The notes beneath the pieces were generated by a model, which did not search any database, was not told the DNA's origin, and saw only the letters and a program-made list of their open reading frames with translations. The position numbers and the translations under genes were made by a program. Positions 27,851 through 36,354 of a DNA stretch of 64,000 nucleotides are shown one piece after another; position 1 is the first letter of the stretch, and every line of letters starts with the position of its first letter. This DNA is from an uncultured Oscillospiraceae bacterium (GTDB taxonomy: Bacteria > Bacillota > Clostridia > Oscillospirales > Oscillospiraceae). The stretch spans positions 62,001-126,000 of the forward strand of contig CAJFQQ010000008.1 in the NCBI GenBank assembly GCA_904419145.1, given 5' to 3'.

Positions 27851-27879
27851 AGTATAGCACATTGACCGGATGATAGAAA
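27851..27879 (-). promoter_or_regulatory. Promoter of the adh-rlmB operon
   Basis: TTTCTA (27874-27879, minus strand), a 17-base spacer and TATACT (27851-27856) with an extended -10 TG. Confidence 0.5.
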
Positions 27880-27930
27880 GGGTATTCATAGAAATTTCAC
27901 AGAAAATCCACATCCTGTTCTTGTGAGAAG

Positions 27931-27967
27931 TGGTAATTTGTGTTACCATACACAATGAGGGTAGAAT
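27931..27967 (+). promoter_or_regulatory. ftsH promoter with an overlapping palindrome
   Basis: TTGTGT (27938-27943), an 18-base spacer and TAGAAT (27962-27967) precede ftsH. A perfect inverted repeat, TGGTAA (27931-27936) and TTACCA (27943-27948) with a six-base spacer, covers the -35 box and looks like an operator. It does not resemble CIRCE or CtsR sites. Confidence 0.45.
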
Positions 27968-27993
27968 ACTATCTTCAGAAAAGGGAGAATAAC

Positions 27994-30144
27994 ATGGACA
28001 ATAAGCCGACGAATCCAAACGACAATCGTAAAAACGGGAACAATAACAACCGCCGCAACAGTTTGCTGCCGCTGATCGCCATTACCCTGGCCCTGACGGT
28101 AGGAATTCAATATCTCAGCCTCTATCTAGGTGGAGCCAACACCCGCTCCGCAACCCAGGAAATCATGTACAGTGAGTTCATGGATCTGGTGGAGGACGGA
28201 AAGGTGGAGCAGGTGATCCTGCAGGACGGGAATCTGGAGATCACCCTGAAGGATGACGCCACCTATACCGATCAGACCGGCAACACCTATGACGACACCG
28301 TCACCCTCTTTACAGTGGATCTGGGGGAAGAGAACCTGGGGACATGGCTCCATGACCACGGTATCCGCTTTACTGAGCCCTATGTCCCCCAGATGTCGCC
28401 CATCATGGAACTGATGATCGGGTACATCCTGCCGGTCCTCATCATGGTCTTTGCCCTGAGCCTGCTCTTCCGCTTCATGGCGAAAAAGGGCGGGGGCATC
28501 GGCGGCATCGGCAACGTGGGCAAGTCAAACGCCAAAGTGTATATGGAGAAGCAGACCGGCGTCACCTTTGCCGACGTAGCCGGTCAGGACGAGGCCAAGG
28601 AGAGCCTGGAGGAGATCATCGACTTCCTCCACAACCCCGCCCGCTACACCGCCATCGGCGCCAAGCTCCCCAAGGGCGCGCTGCTGGTGGGCTCCCCGGG
28701 CACCGGCAAGACCCTGCTGGCCAAGGCCGTGGCCGGCGAGGCCAACGTCCCCTTCTTCTCCATCTCCGGCTCCGGATTCGTGGAGATGTTCGTAGGCGTG
28801 GGTGCCAGCCGTGTCCGTGACCTGTTCCAGGAGGCGGCCAAGGTGGCCCCCTGCATCATTTTCATCGACGAGATCGACGCCATCGGCAAGACCCGCGACA
28901 CCCGCTTCGGCGGCAATGATGAGCGGGAACAGACCCTCAACCAGCTGCTGGCGGAGATGGACGGTTTTGACCCCAGCAAGGGCATCATCGTCCTGGCCGC
29001 CACCAACCGTCCTGAGGTGCTGGATAAGGCCCTGCTGCGTCCCGGTCGGTTTGACCGGCGCATCACGGTAGACCGTCCCAACCTGGCCGGGCGGCTGAAG
29101 ACCCTGGAGGTCCACACCCGGAAAATCCGTCTGGCGGAGGACGTGGACCTCAACAAGATCGCCCAGGCCACCGCCGGCTGTGTGGGCGCGGACTTGGCCA
29201 ACATGGTCAACGAGGCAGCTCTCCGAGCCGTGCGCCATGGCCGCCATGCGGTAAACCAGGAGGACCTTCTGGAGTCCTTTGAGGTGGTCATTGCCGGCAC
29301 GGAAAAGAAGGGTACCGTCATCACCGAGGCCGAGAAGCGGATCATCGCTTACCATGAAGTGGGACATGCCCTGGTGGCAGCCAAGCAGAAAAACGCCCAG
29401 CCTGTGACCAAAATCACCATTGTGCCCCACACTCAGGGGGCTCTTGGCTATACGCTGAACCTGCCGGAGGAGGAGAAATTCCTCATGAGCAAGGAGGATA
29501 TTCTGGCGGAAATTCGCACCCTCCTGGCTGGCCGCAGCGCAGAAGAGGTGGTGTGCAACACCCAGACCTCCGGCGCCGCCAACGACATCGAGCGGGCCAC
29601 GGAGCTGGCACAGAACCTGGTAGCCCGGTTCGGCATGTCTGACGAGTTCGACATGATGGCGCTGGGAAGCGTCAACAGCCAGTATCTGGATGGCTCCTAT
29701 TCCATGAACTGTGCCCAGGAAACCTATGCCGCCGCCGACCGGGTGGTGGCGCAGATCATCCGGCAGTGCCACCAGGAGGCCCGGCAGCTTCTGATGGACA
29801 ACCGGGAGATGCTGGACGCGGTGGCCCAGTACCTGCTGAAGAAGGAGACGATCACCGGACAGGAGATGATGGCGATTCTGGAGGGCAGGGATCCGGAGCA
29901 GGCCGAGTATTTCGGCATCACCCCGGGCAGCAGCGCCCCCAAGGACCGCTCCATCGAGCCCCCCGCCCGGTCCATCCACATCATCAGCGAGCCGGTCGCC
30001 GCGCCGGGCGCCCTGGATGCGCCGCAGGACCCCGGGACGGAACCGTCCCAGGATACAGCCCCGGCGGCTGAAAGCAATGCTCAGGAGGGCAGCACATCTT
30101 CCCAGGAGCCAGACGCCAGCCCGGACGCTGCACCGAAGGAATAA
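27994..30144 (+). CDS. ftsH: ATP-dependent zinc metalloprotease FtsH
   Basis: Membrane-anchored AAA+ protease for quality control of membrane and regulatory proteins. The ATG at 27994 follows AAAGGGAG and gives 716 aa. Features in order: N-terminal helix (about 20-40), extracellular domain, second helix (about 150-170), Walker A GSPGTGKT, Walker [30 protein letters not shown], and the zinc site [11 protein letters not shown] (HExxH; Val in place of the usual Ala). The C-terminal 70 residues are a Pro/Ala/Asp-rich disordered tail, longer than in B. subtilis. Cardiolipin synthase follows on the same strand. Confidence 0.97.
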   Translation: MDNKPTNPNDNRKNGNNNNRRNSLLPLIAITLALTVGIQYLSLYLGGANTRSATQEIMYSEFMDLVEDGKVEQVILQDGNLEITLKDDATYTDQTGNTYDDTVTLFTVDLGEENLGTWLHDHGIRFTEPYVPQMSPIMELMIGYILPVLIMVFALSLLFRFMAKKGGGIGGIGNVGKSNAKVYMEKQTGVTFADVAGQDEAKESLEEIIDFLHNPARYTAIGAKLPKGALLVGSPGTGKTLLAKAVAGEANVPFFSISGSGFVEMFVGVGASRVRDLFQEAAKVAPCIIFIDEIDAIGKTRDTRFGGNDEREQTLNQLLAEMDGFDPSKGIIVLAATNRPEVLDKALLRPGRFDRRITVDRPNLAGRLKTLEVHTRKIRLAEDVDLNKIAQATAGCVGADLANMVNEAALRAVRHGRHAVNQEDLLESFEVVIAGTEKKGTVITEAEKRIIAYHEVGHALVAAKQKNAQPVTKITIVPHTQGALGYTLNLPEEEKFLMSKEDILAEIRTLLAGRSAEEVVCNTQTSGAANDIERATELAQNLVARFGMSDEFDMMALGSVNSQYLDGSYSMNCAQETYAAADRVVAQIIRQCHQEARQLLMDNREMLDAVAQYLLKKETITGQEMMAILEGRDPEQAEYFGITPGSSAPKDRSIEPPARSIHIISEPVAAPGALDAPQDPGTEPSQDTAPAAESNAQEGSTSSQEPDASPDAAPKE

Positions 30145-30151
30145 CATCCGA

Positions 30152-30189
30152 ATCCGGTACACTCTCTGTGGTGTACCGGATCTGCTTTC
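30152..30189 (+). terminator. Hairpin after ftsH
   Basis: ATCCGGTACAC (30152-30162) pairs with GTGTACCGGAT (30171-30181); only a weak T-rich stretch follows, so termination may be partial. Confidence 0.45.
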
Positions 30190-30291
30190 TTGGCGGACTG
30201 CCGGCCGTGTGCAGACCGCCGGCGGGGCTCCCATATACTCTGCGTGTTGCAAGTCAGAAGAAATAACAGACAAATAAGGGAGAACATTACT

Positions 30292-31875
30292 GTGAATCGA
30301 GACAAGAGAGGGCTTCCCTCTAAAGAAAATGCGGTTCTGCTCCTCAACCGCGGCAAAAAGGGATTGGTACAGATCGCTTTTGGGCGTACCGGCATCGTCA
30401 TTCTGCTGCTGGCGCTGCAGGTCCTGGTGCTATATGCGATCTTTTTCCGGCTGCTGGGGCGGAATACCGTCCTGCTTTATACCGGCGGCAGCGCGATTGC
30501 CAGTATCATGGCGCTGGCGGTGGTCAACAACCACCACCAAAACCCTTCCATTAAGTTGACTTGGGTGGTGCTGATCCTGGCCGTTCCCATCTTCGCAATA
30601 CCGCTCTATTTCTTTGTCAATATGGAGATGGGCCACCGCCTTGCCCACCACCGCCATGAAGAAATCAAGGCGAAAACCGCTCCGCTGTCCAAACAGGACC
30701 AGACTGCCCTGAGCCAGCTGCCTGGTGGTTCCCAGGAGCTGGCCAGTTATATGTGGGATCAGGGGGATTTTCCGGTCTGCCGCAATACTGCGGCAACATA
30801 TTACCCATTGGGGGATGATGTGTTTCAGGAATTGCTGGATCAGCTGGAAAAAGCGGAGCATTTCATCTTCCTGGAATATTTTATTATTGAAGAGGGCTAT
30901 ATGTGGGGGCGGATCCTGCGCATTCTGGAGCAAAAGGTCCAGGAGGGCGTTGAAGTCCGTGTCCTGTATGACGGGACCTGCGCCGTAGCTCTGCTGCCCT
31001 ACAGCTATCCCAAACAGCTGGAAGCCATCGGTATCCGCTGCAAAATGTTTGCCCCCCTGCGCCCCCTGGTTTCCACCCACTACAATAACCGGGACCACCG
31101 GAAAATCCTGGTGATTGATGGAAAAGTTGCTTTTACCGGCGGGATTAACCTGGCCGACGAGTATATCAACCGCAAGGTCCGTTACGGCCACTGGAAAGAC
31201 AATGCCATCTTGATCCGCGGAGAGGCCGTGCGCAGCTTTACCCTGATGTTTCTGCAGATGTGGAATACTGAGTGCTGGAAACTGGAGGACTGCGCCCCTT
31301 ATCTAAAAGTCTTTCCCGCAGAAGGCCAAGGCCTTTATATTCCCTATGGCAGCTGCCCCTATGACTCGGAGCGGCTTGCAGAAATGGTCTATATGGATCT
31401 GATCAACCGCGCCCGCCGCTATGTCCATATTATGACCCCCTATTTGGTCATTGACAACGAGATGGCCACCGCTTTAACCTTTGCTGCCAAGCGAGGCGTG
31501 GATGTTTCCCTGATCCTGCCCCACATCCCAGACAAGAAGTATATGTTTGCCCTGGCAAAAACTTACTATCCCCAGCTTTTGGAAGCGGGCGTCCGCATTT
31601 TTGAGTATACCCCCGGCTTTGTCCACTCCAAGCTTTTGGTCAGTGACGGCTGCCGCGCCGTGGTAGGGACAATCAACTTTGATTACCGCAGCCTCTATCT
31701 CCATTTTGAATGCGGTGTTTATATGGAAGATGCCCCCGCGGTCAACCAGGTAGAGCAGGACTTCCTGGACACCCTCACCAAATGCCAGGAGGCTACGCTG
31801 GCCCAGTGGAAAAGCCGCTCGCTGGGCAGCCGCCTTACCGGCTATGTCCTGCGCCTATTTGCGCCGCTCCTGTGA
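30292..31875 (+). CDS. cls: Cardiolipin synthase (phospholipase D superfamily)
   Basis: The enzyme condenses two phosphatidylglycerols to cardiolipin at the membrane. A GTG at 30292 is used because AAGGGAGAA lies just upstream; this gives 527 aa. Two N-terminal helices and a third near 95-115 are followed by the first HKD-type motif (DHRKILVIDGKVAFTGGINL) and the second (FVHSKLLVSDGCRAVVGTIN), both intact. The length suits the Firmicutes ClsA type. The GNAT gene follows 17 bases after the stop. Confidence 0.95.
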   Translation: MNRDKRGLPSKENAVLLLNRGKKGLVQIAFGRTGIVILLLALQVLVLYAIFFRLLGRNTVLLYTGGSAIASIMALAVVNNHHQNPSIKLTWVVLILAVPIFAIPLYFFVNMEMGHRLAHHRHEEIKAKTAPLSKQDQTALSQLPGGSQELASYMWDQGDFPVCRNTAATYYPLGDDVFQELLDQLEKAEHFIFLEYFIIEEGYMWGRILRILEQKVQEGVEVRVLYDGTCAVALLPYSYPKQLEAIGIRCKMFAPLRPLVSTHYNNRDHRKILVIDGKVAFTGGINLADEYINRKVRYGHWKDNAILIRGEAVRSFTLMFLQMWNTECWKLEDCAPYLKVFPAEGQGLYIPYGSCPYDSERLAEMVYMDLINRARRYVHIMTPYLVIDNEMATALTFAAKRGVDVSLILPHIPDKKYMFALAKTYYPQLLEAGVRIFEYTPGFVHSKLLVSDGCRAVVGTINFDYRSLYLHFECGVYMEDAPAVNQVEQDFLDTLTKCQEATLAQWKSRSLGSRLTGYVLRLFAPLL

Positions 31876-31876
31876 A

Positions 31877-31892
31877 AGGAGGGACTCCTCCT
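31877..31892 (+). promoter_or_regulatory. Shine-Dalgarno hairpin before the GNAT gene
   Basis: AGGAGG (31877-31882) can pair perfectly with CCTCCT (31887-31892) around GACT, directly against the ATG at 31893. The stop codon of cls is at 31873-31875. A ribosome finishing cls would cover and open the hairpin, so translational coupling is likely. Confidence 0.5.
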
Positions 31893-32414
31893 ATGATCCG
31901 TCTTGCTTCCAGCAGCGACCTCGACGCTGTGGCTGCCATTTATGAGGAGATCCTCGCCGCAGAAGATCTGCGCGCCACCTCCTACACCAACTGGCAGCGG
32001 GGAAAATACCCAACCCGCCGCCATGCCCAGGCTGCGCTGGAGGCCGGCAGTCTCTATATCGCGGAGGAAAACGGCGACCGATATGCCTGCTTCATCCTGA
32101 ACCGGGAGCAGCTTCCGGAATATGACAGCATCCCTTGGACCATCCCAGCCGCCCCAGAGAAGGTTTCCGTCATTCACACCCTGTGTGTCAGTCCTCGGTG
32201 GGCTGGGCAGGGGAAAGCACGGGAACTGGTAAAGTTCTGCGAAGAAGAGGGGCGGCGAATAGGCGCGCGCGTTATCCGCCTGGATACTTATGTAGGAAAT
32301 ATACCGGCAAATGCCATGTACCCCCGCTTAGGTTATCAATTGGCCGGCAGGGCTCTCTTCCATTTCCAAGGTTTTCTCTGGGAAGAATTGAACTGTTACG
32401 AAAAGTCTTTATAG
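31893..32414 (+). CDS. GNAT-family N-acetyltransferase
   Basis: A 173-aa protein with the GNAT fold: N-terminal MIRLASSSDLDAVAAIYEEI, the V/I-rich strand SVIHTLCVSPRWAGQGKARE (motif A, acetyl-CoA pyrophosphate loop as RWAGQGKA) and the C-terminal motif B region ANAMYPRLGYQLAGR. The substrate is not predictable. It is coupled to cls through the hairpin-occluded ribosome binding site. Confidence 0.88.
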   Translation: MIRLASSSDLDAVAAIYEEILAAEDLRATSYTNWQRGKYPTRRHAQAALEAGSLYIAEENGDRYACFILNREQLPEYDSIPWTIPAAPEKVSVIHTLCVSPRWAGQGKARELVKFCEEEGRRIGARVIRLDTYVGNIPANAMYPRLGYQLAGRALFHFQGFLWEELNCYEKSL

Positions 32415-32423
32415 GAAAGATAA

Positions 32424-32470
32424 GGGATACGTGGCTTCGACAGATCGCAAGCCACGTATCCCTATTTTTC
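32424..32470. terminator. Strong bidirectional terminator between convergent operons
   Basis: GGGATACGTGGCTT (32424-32437) pairs with AAGCCACGTATCCC (32449-32462), a perfect 14-bp stem, followed by TATTTTTC. Confidence 0.85.
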
Positions 32471-33179
32471 ATATTGATGAATTTTGCACCTGATTTTTCC
32501 GCTTGGCAGCACGCTGCCCCACCGGAACTGCCGGACGCACGAACACCAGCCGGTAAGCGATGATGCACAATGGAAGGGCGGCAACCACATCAACCGCTGA
32601 ATGCTGCTTGAGAAACACTGTAGAAAGACAGATCAGCACTGTCAGCACCGTAAAGGCCACTCGCCAGGCCGTTTTCGATAACCCCTTTGCATCCCATGCC
32701 GTGAACAACGCCGCCATTGCACCAATCACATGGATAGACGGACATACATTGGTATTCGTGTCAAAGGTATAGAACCAGCCCATAAAGCGAGTAAACACAT
32801 TATCCCGGGCAAATTCTTCCGGGCGCAGGTTCTGGCAGGTCGGAAACAAAAAGTAGATAACAATTGTTACTGAATAGGTGATGATCACGAACCACATGAA
32901 TTTCCGAAAAGCCTTCACATCAAACAGCAATGTGTACAGGATCATTCCAACCAGCGCTACAAACCAGAGCAAATAAGGGATCAGAAAATACTCACAAAAC
33001 GGGATCATATCATCCAGGAAGCAGTGGACTACATGGTAGTGCGCCACTGGACGCAGCCGCTCCATAAAGAAGAACAGCAGGCCAAATGCCGGCCAAAACA
33101 GCAATAATTTCAAATGCCGGAATTGATCCGTATTTAATTTATTCAACCGGAATTGCCGGTAATCTACATCAAACCGCAT
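32469..33179 (-). CDS. PAP2-family membrane phosphatase
   Basis: A 236-aa polytopic membrane protein with about six helices. The acid phosphatase motifs appear as NVCPSIHVIGAMA (C2 with His) and LSTVFLKQHSAVDVVAALPL (C3 with His and Asp). This subgroup, with CPS(I/L)HV and STVFxKQH, hydrolyses or transfers lipid phosphates such as phosphatidate, PGP or undecaprenyl-PP. It is the last gene of a three-gene operon and its start overlaps the end of the glycosyltransferase gene by 16 bases, which points to a role in the same lipid pathway. Confidence 0.88.
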   Translation of the reverse strand: MRFDVDYRQFRLNKLNTDQFRHLKLLLFWPAFGLLFFFMERLRPVAHYHVVHCFLDDMIPFCEYFLIPYLLWFVALVGMILYTLLFDVKAFRKFMWFVIITYSVTIVIYFLFPTCQNLRPEEFARDNVFTRFMGWFYTFDTNTNVCPSIHVIGAMAALFTAWDAKGLSKTAWRVAFTVLTVLICLSTVFLKQHSAVDVVAALPLCIIAYRLVFVRPAVPVGQRAAKRKNQVQNSSI

Positions 33180-34291
33180 ACAGTCTCCTCAGTCAGGATC
33201 TGATAGATTTTTCCAGAGGCCTGCCCCATATGGAGCGCCCTCAACGAGTCGGACATGCTCTCTAGCTGCTGTCTATCGGACAGCAGCCGGACGCATGCGT
33301 CCGCCAAGTCTTCCGGGGTATCCGCCGTTACAGCTCCACCCCGCTCTATAAAATAACGCATATTATACGCTTCACAGCCTGCTACTGCGTCTACAAACGC
33401 CATCGGAAGGCACTTAGCTGCTGCCTCCGTTACGCTGATCCCCCCCGGTTTGGTCAGGTACAAATCTGCGCTGTCCATCATCAGGGGCATCTGGTTAACA
33501 TATCCCCAGATCTTGATCCTTGGATCTCCCGCGAACTGCCCCTCCAATTTTTGACGCAGCCGATTATTGGTACCACAGATAACTGTGACTGCACTTTCAG
33601 CCGGCAATGCCGCCGACAGCCTCTCCACCACTTTCCGGATCGGGCCGCAGCCCATGCTGCCGCACATCACCAGCAGGTGGCGGTAATCCGCGGGGATCCC
33701 CAGGTCCGCCTTGGCCTTCTCCCGATCCCCCGGCCCCTGGAACCCCATACGCACGGGTATACCGGTGCCCACCAGTTTCTCTGCCGGAATGCCGCTTTGG
33801 GTAAACTCCCCAGCCAGGGCCTTATCCGGAATAAAATACCAGTCCAAGGCGTGACCGGACCCATGAGGGCTGCAAGTATAATCCGTGGCCACAAAGCTGG
33901 TGCGCCACGCTCCGGGGTGTTCCTTCAGGAGTACCTCGATCACAAAAGCCGCAAAGACATGTGTACAGACTACAGTATCATAACCGCCATCCAAAAGGAA
34001 CTGGTATAACCGCCCAGCCCCGGATGTCAGCAGGCGATATATTTTTGACTGTTCCCGAAACACCGCAGGGTGTTCTTCCGCAAAACGGTACCCGCCCCGA
34101 AACAAAAACGGGAGATACCGATAAATTCTGGTGTGCCAGTGAGAGATAAACTGGGAAAGGCCCCCGGAAAGGAATGACAATGCATCCGCTACATCGCAAT
34201 GTGTCCCATGATCCGTAAAATACTCTTTGAGGGCTGCCGCACAAGAATTATGCCCTTCTCCAGTATTGCAGCTAAGTATCAAAACTCGCAT
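33164..34291 (-). CDS. MGDG-synthase/UgtP-like glycosyltransferase (GT28)
   Basis: A 375-aa enzyme starting MRVLILSCNTGEGHNSCAAA, the N-terminal MGDG-synthase signature, with ALDWYFIPDKALA in the middle. The C-terminal GT28 nucleotide-sugar site reads VMCGSMGCGP then LYLTKPGGISVTEAAAKCLP. Such enzymes add glucose or galactose to diacylglycerol on the inner membrane leaflet. The ATG at 34291 is favoured by GGAGGAGG upstream. It overlaps its upstream neighbour by 13 bases. The likely product is a glycolipid or lipoteichoic acid anchor, but the acceptor is inferred. Confidence 0.9.
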   Translation of the reverse strand: MRVLILSCNTGEGHNSCAAALKEYFTDHGTHCDVADALSFLSGGLSQFISHWHTRIYRYLPFLFRGGYRFAEEHPAVFREQSKIYRLLTSGAGRLYQFLLDGGYDTVVCTHVFAAFVIEVLLKEHPGAWRTSFVATDYTCSPHGSGHALDWYFIPDKALAGEFTQSGIPAEKLVGTGIPVRMGFQGPGDREKAKADLGIPADYRHLLVMCGSMGCGPIRKVVERLSAALPAESAVTVICGTNNRLRQKLEGQFAGDPRIKIWGYVNQMPLMMDSADLYLTKPGGISVTEAAAKCLPMAFVDAVAGCEAYNMRYFIERGGAVTADTPEDLADACVRLLSDRQQLESMSDSLRALHMGQASGKIYQILTEETVCGLM

Positions 34292-34785
34292 GGAACCTCC
34301 TCCGCATGTCCTGCTGCCGTATCCATGGCCGCCATCAACCGCTGCAGCCTTGGCCGGTTGTAACGCTGAATCAGGATAAAGGGCACATTGCCCAGCAGAT
34401 TGTACACCAGCGCAATGATCCAGCCACCCGGCCCATCCCCCCACAGGAGAACGCATCCGAAGCCCAATATAAATAATATGATGTGCACAACCTCTGCGAT
34501 ACAGGTTTCCTGAATCAGCAAAGCCACCCGTTCCGGCTGGGCCCCCCATGGCAGGCGTTTCGGCAGTACCACTTTTGGCAGGATTTTACTCATATCCGGG
34601 ACCTTGTCTTTCCACCGACGGATTCCGAGCCGCTCATAGATCCGCCCGCCCCGCTCAAAGGGAAAGCACCGGAATGGGAAGCGGTCACTGCGGAACCAGT
34701 TGCCTGGCAGCAAGCGTCCAATGTAGAAGCATACCGCGCCGATGGCCGCCAAGTAGACCAGACACCTTCTCAATTTACGGATCAT
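34279..34785 (-). CDS. CrtO-like (glycosyl-4,4'-diaponeurosporenoate acyltransferase family) membrane protein
   Basis: A 168-aa protein with an N-terminal helix (about 5-25), the segment FERGGRIYERLGIRRWKDKV, then helices near 95-115 and 122-140 ending LLGNVPFILIQRYNRPRL. These two conserved blocks fit the CrtO acyltransferase family, named for staphyloxanthin synthesis but common in Clostridia without carotenoids. No carotenoid genes are nearby, so acylation of a glycolipid is a more reasonable guess. It is the first gene of the operon with the glycosyltransferase and PAP2 genes. Confidence 0.7.
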   Translation of the reverse strand: MIRKLRRCLVYLAAIGAVCFYIGRLLPGNWFRSDRFPFRCFPFERGGRIYERLGIRRWKDKVPDMSKILPKVVLPKRLPWGAQPERVALLIQETCIAEVVHIILFILGFGCVLLWGDGPGGWIIALVYNLLGNVPFILIQRYNRPRLQRLMAAMDTAAGHAEEVPCEF

Positions 34786-34873
34786 ATTGTCACCGGGCCG
34801 GACCGCTCCGGGTCCGCTTTTCCTTTTCTAATCTGTGTCCCTCATTTCGTCTGGAACCGTGGAGACTTGTACT

Positions 34874-34902
34874 ACCATACCACGAAACCTGCCCATTTTC
34901 AA
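34874..34902 (-). promoter_or_regulatory. Promoter of the CrtO-like/glycosyltransferase/PAP2 operon
   Basis: TTGAAA (34897-34902, minus strand), a 17-base spacer and TATGGT (34874-34879) with an extended -10 TG. Confidence 0.5.
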
Positions 34903-34985
34903 GACATTTCTTATCAATATTCCTGCCATATACAGCGTGCTTCCTTTGACCCATGTACAACTTTTTTGTATTTACCAAAAAAATA

Positions 34986-35014
34986 TTGCGTCCCATCAAA
35001 AAAACAGGTATACT
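34986..35014 (+). promoter_or_regulatory. Promoter of the CmpB-like/HD operon
   Basis: TTGCGT (34986-34991), a 17-base spacer and TATACT (35009-35014). A second candidate, TTGACC (34946-34951) with TATTTA (34969-34974), lies 40 bases upstream. Confidence 0.6.
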
Positions 35015-35067
35015 TGCCCTGGATCCCATCCAATTGCAACCCCAGCTTCCACAAGGAGGTTCCACCC

Positions 35068-35649
35068 ATGTTTCATTTTACCCTTACCTTTTTTGAGGGC
35101 CCCCATACCAGTGCCGACGTAATCAACGCCTTTTTTGTATACAGCTTCTGCGGCTGGGTCATGGAGTGCCTGGTGATCCGCCGGGAAAAAGGGCACTGGG
35201 AAAACCGCGGCTTTGTCCATTTGCCCTTGTGCATCATATACGGCTTCGGCGCCATGATTGGGTATGCCCTTCTCCGCCCCATCTCCCACAACTACGTTCT
35301 TCTCTACTTTACCGGAGCCTTCCTGGCCACAATCTTCGAGTATCTCACCGGCAGGCTGATGCTGCGGCTATTCGGGAAGCTCTGGTGGGATTACTCCGAA
35401 AAGCGCCTGAACTACCACGGCATCCTCTGTCTGGAGAGCACAGTGGCCTGGGGGGCTATTGCTGTTCTGGTGTTTGCTCTGGTCCATCGAATGGTTTTTT
35501 CTCTGGTTCGGCGCGTACCGAATCCAGCAGCGCCCCTGCTGGCAGGCGGACTGTGTTTAGTGTATCTGGTAGACTTTGTGGTCAGCGCCCGCAGCGCCCT
35601 CCACCGCGCCCGCCGGAGCGACGAGGAGGAGATCTATGATCCATCTTAA
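35068..35649 (+). CDS. CmpB/putative ABC-transporter type IV membrane protein
   Basis: A 193-aa polytopic protein with about five helices. The conserved segments INAFFVYSFCGWVMECLVIR, ENRGFVHLPLCIIYGFGAM and FEYLTGRLMLRLFGKLWWDY with the following Tyr-Ser are diagnostic of the family named putative ABC-transporter type IV (CmpB), whose role is unknown. The ATG at 35068 follows AAGGAGG; the frame upstream is open but unsupported. It overlaps the HD gene by 14 bases. Confidence 0.85.
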   Translation: MFHFTLTFFEGPHTSADVINAFFVYSFCGWVMECLVIRREKGHWENRGFVHLPLCIIYGFGAMIGYALLRPISHNYVLLYFTGAFLATIFEYLTGRLMLRLFGKLWWDYSEKRLNYHGILCLESTVAWGAIAVLVFALVHRMVFSLVRRVPNPAAPLLAGGLCLVYLVDFVVSARSALHRARRSDEEEIYDPS

Positions 35650-36220
35650 AAAGGGAGAGGTCGATACCGTGGCAGTCCCGAATGATCCGGAATACCTAGC
35701 CTTGGTAGAAGACCTGTTGTCCCACCCTAAAGTCCAGGAAATGTCCCTCTACCCCCAGCACGGTGTCACCAACTGCCTGGAGCACTGCGTGCATGTCTCT
35801 TACCTCAGCTATCTGTTCTGCACCAAGCATGGCCTCAACGCCCGCAGCGCCGCCCGGGCGGGCCTGCTCCACGACCTGTTCCTCTATGACTGGCATACCT
35901 ACCGCCCCCAAAAGGGGGAGCGGCTCCACGGCTTCGAGCACCCCAGGAAGGCGCTGGAGCAGGCGGCGCAATACTTCTCCCTGTGCCCGGTGGAGCGGGA
36001 CTGCATCCTGCGGCACATGTTCCCCCTGACCCTGACGCCGCCAAAATACAAAGAGGGGTTTGTCCTGATGTGGATGGACAAGTACTGCAGCCTGATGGAG
36101 ACCCTCCGCCGGCCGGTGATGGCGCGCTATGCCCGTCAGGAGCGGCGGCTGGAGCGCGGCATGGCGCTGGCGGAGGCCAACCGGCAGCCCCTGATCGAGC
36201 CGAAAAAGCGGCACGGGTAG
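35636..36220 (+). CDS. HD-domain hydrolase
   Basis: A 194-aa cytoplasmic protein with HD-superfamily ligands: His in TNCLEHCVHVSYLSY, the doublet in ARAGLLHDLFLYDWH, further His in CILRHMFPLTLTPP, and Asp in MWMDKYCSLMETLRR. The small family occurs next to CmpB-like membrane proteins in Clostridia. It is expected to be a metal-dependent phosphohydrolase; the substrate is unknown. GAGGAGAT precedes the ATG. Confidence 0.85.
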   Translation: MIHLKKGEVDTVAVPNDPEYLALVEDLLSHPKVQEMSLYPQHGVTNCLEHCVHVSYLSYLFCTKHGLNARSAARAGLLHDLFLYDWHTYRPQKGERLHGFEHPRKALEQAAQYFSLCPVERDCILRHMFPLTLTPPKYKEGFVLMWMDKYCSLMETLRRPVMARYARQERRLERGMALAEANRQPLIEPKKRHG

Positions 36221-36300
36221 AGGGAACGGATCGCCCCCGATCCCAATTTTTCAACCGCACATCAACACCTCACGGCGCATCAACGCCTGGAAAGAATCAA

Positions 36301-36340
36301 ACAGCGGCTTGAGAGATCATCTCAAGCCGCTGTTTTGTTG
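36301..36340. terminator. Bidirectional terminator between the HD gene and prfC
   Basis: ACAGCGGCTTGAGA (36301-36314) pairs with TCTCAAGCCGCTGT (36320-36333), followed by TTTG. It can end transcription from both sides. Confidence 0.8.
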
Positions 36341-36354
36341 CTTCATGCTGTGCC

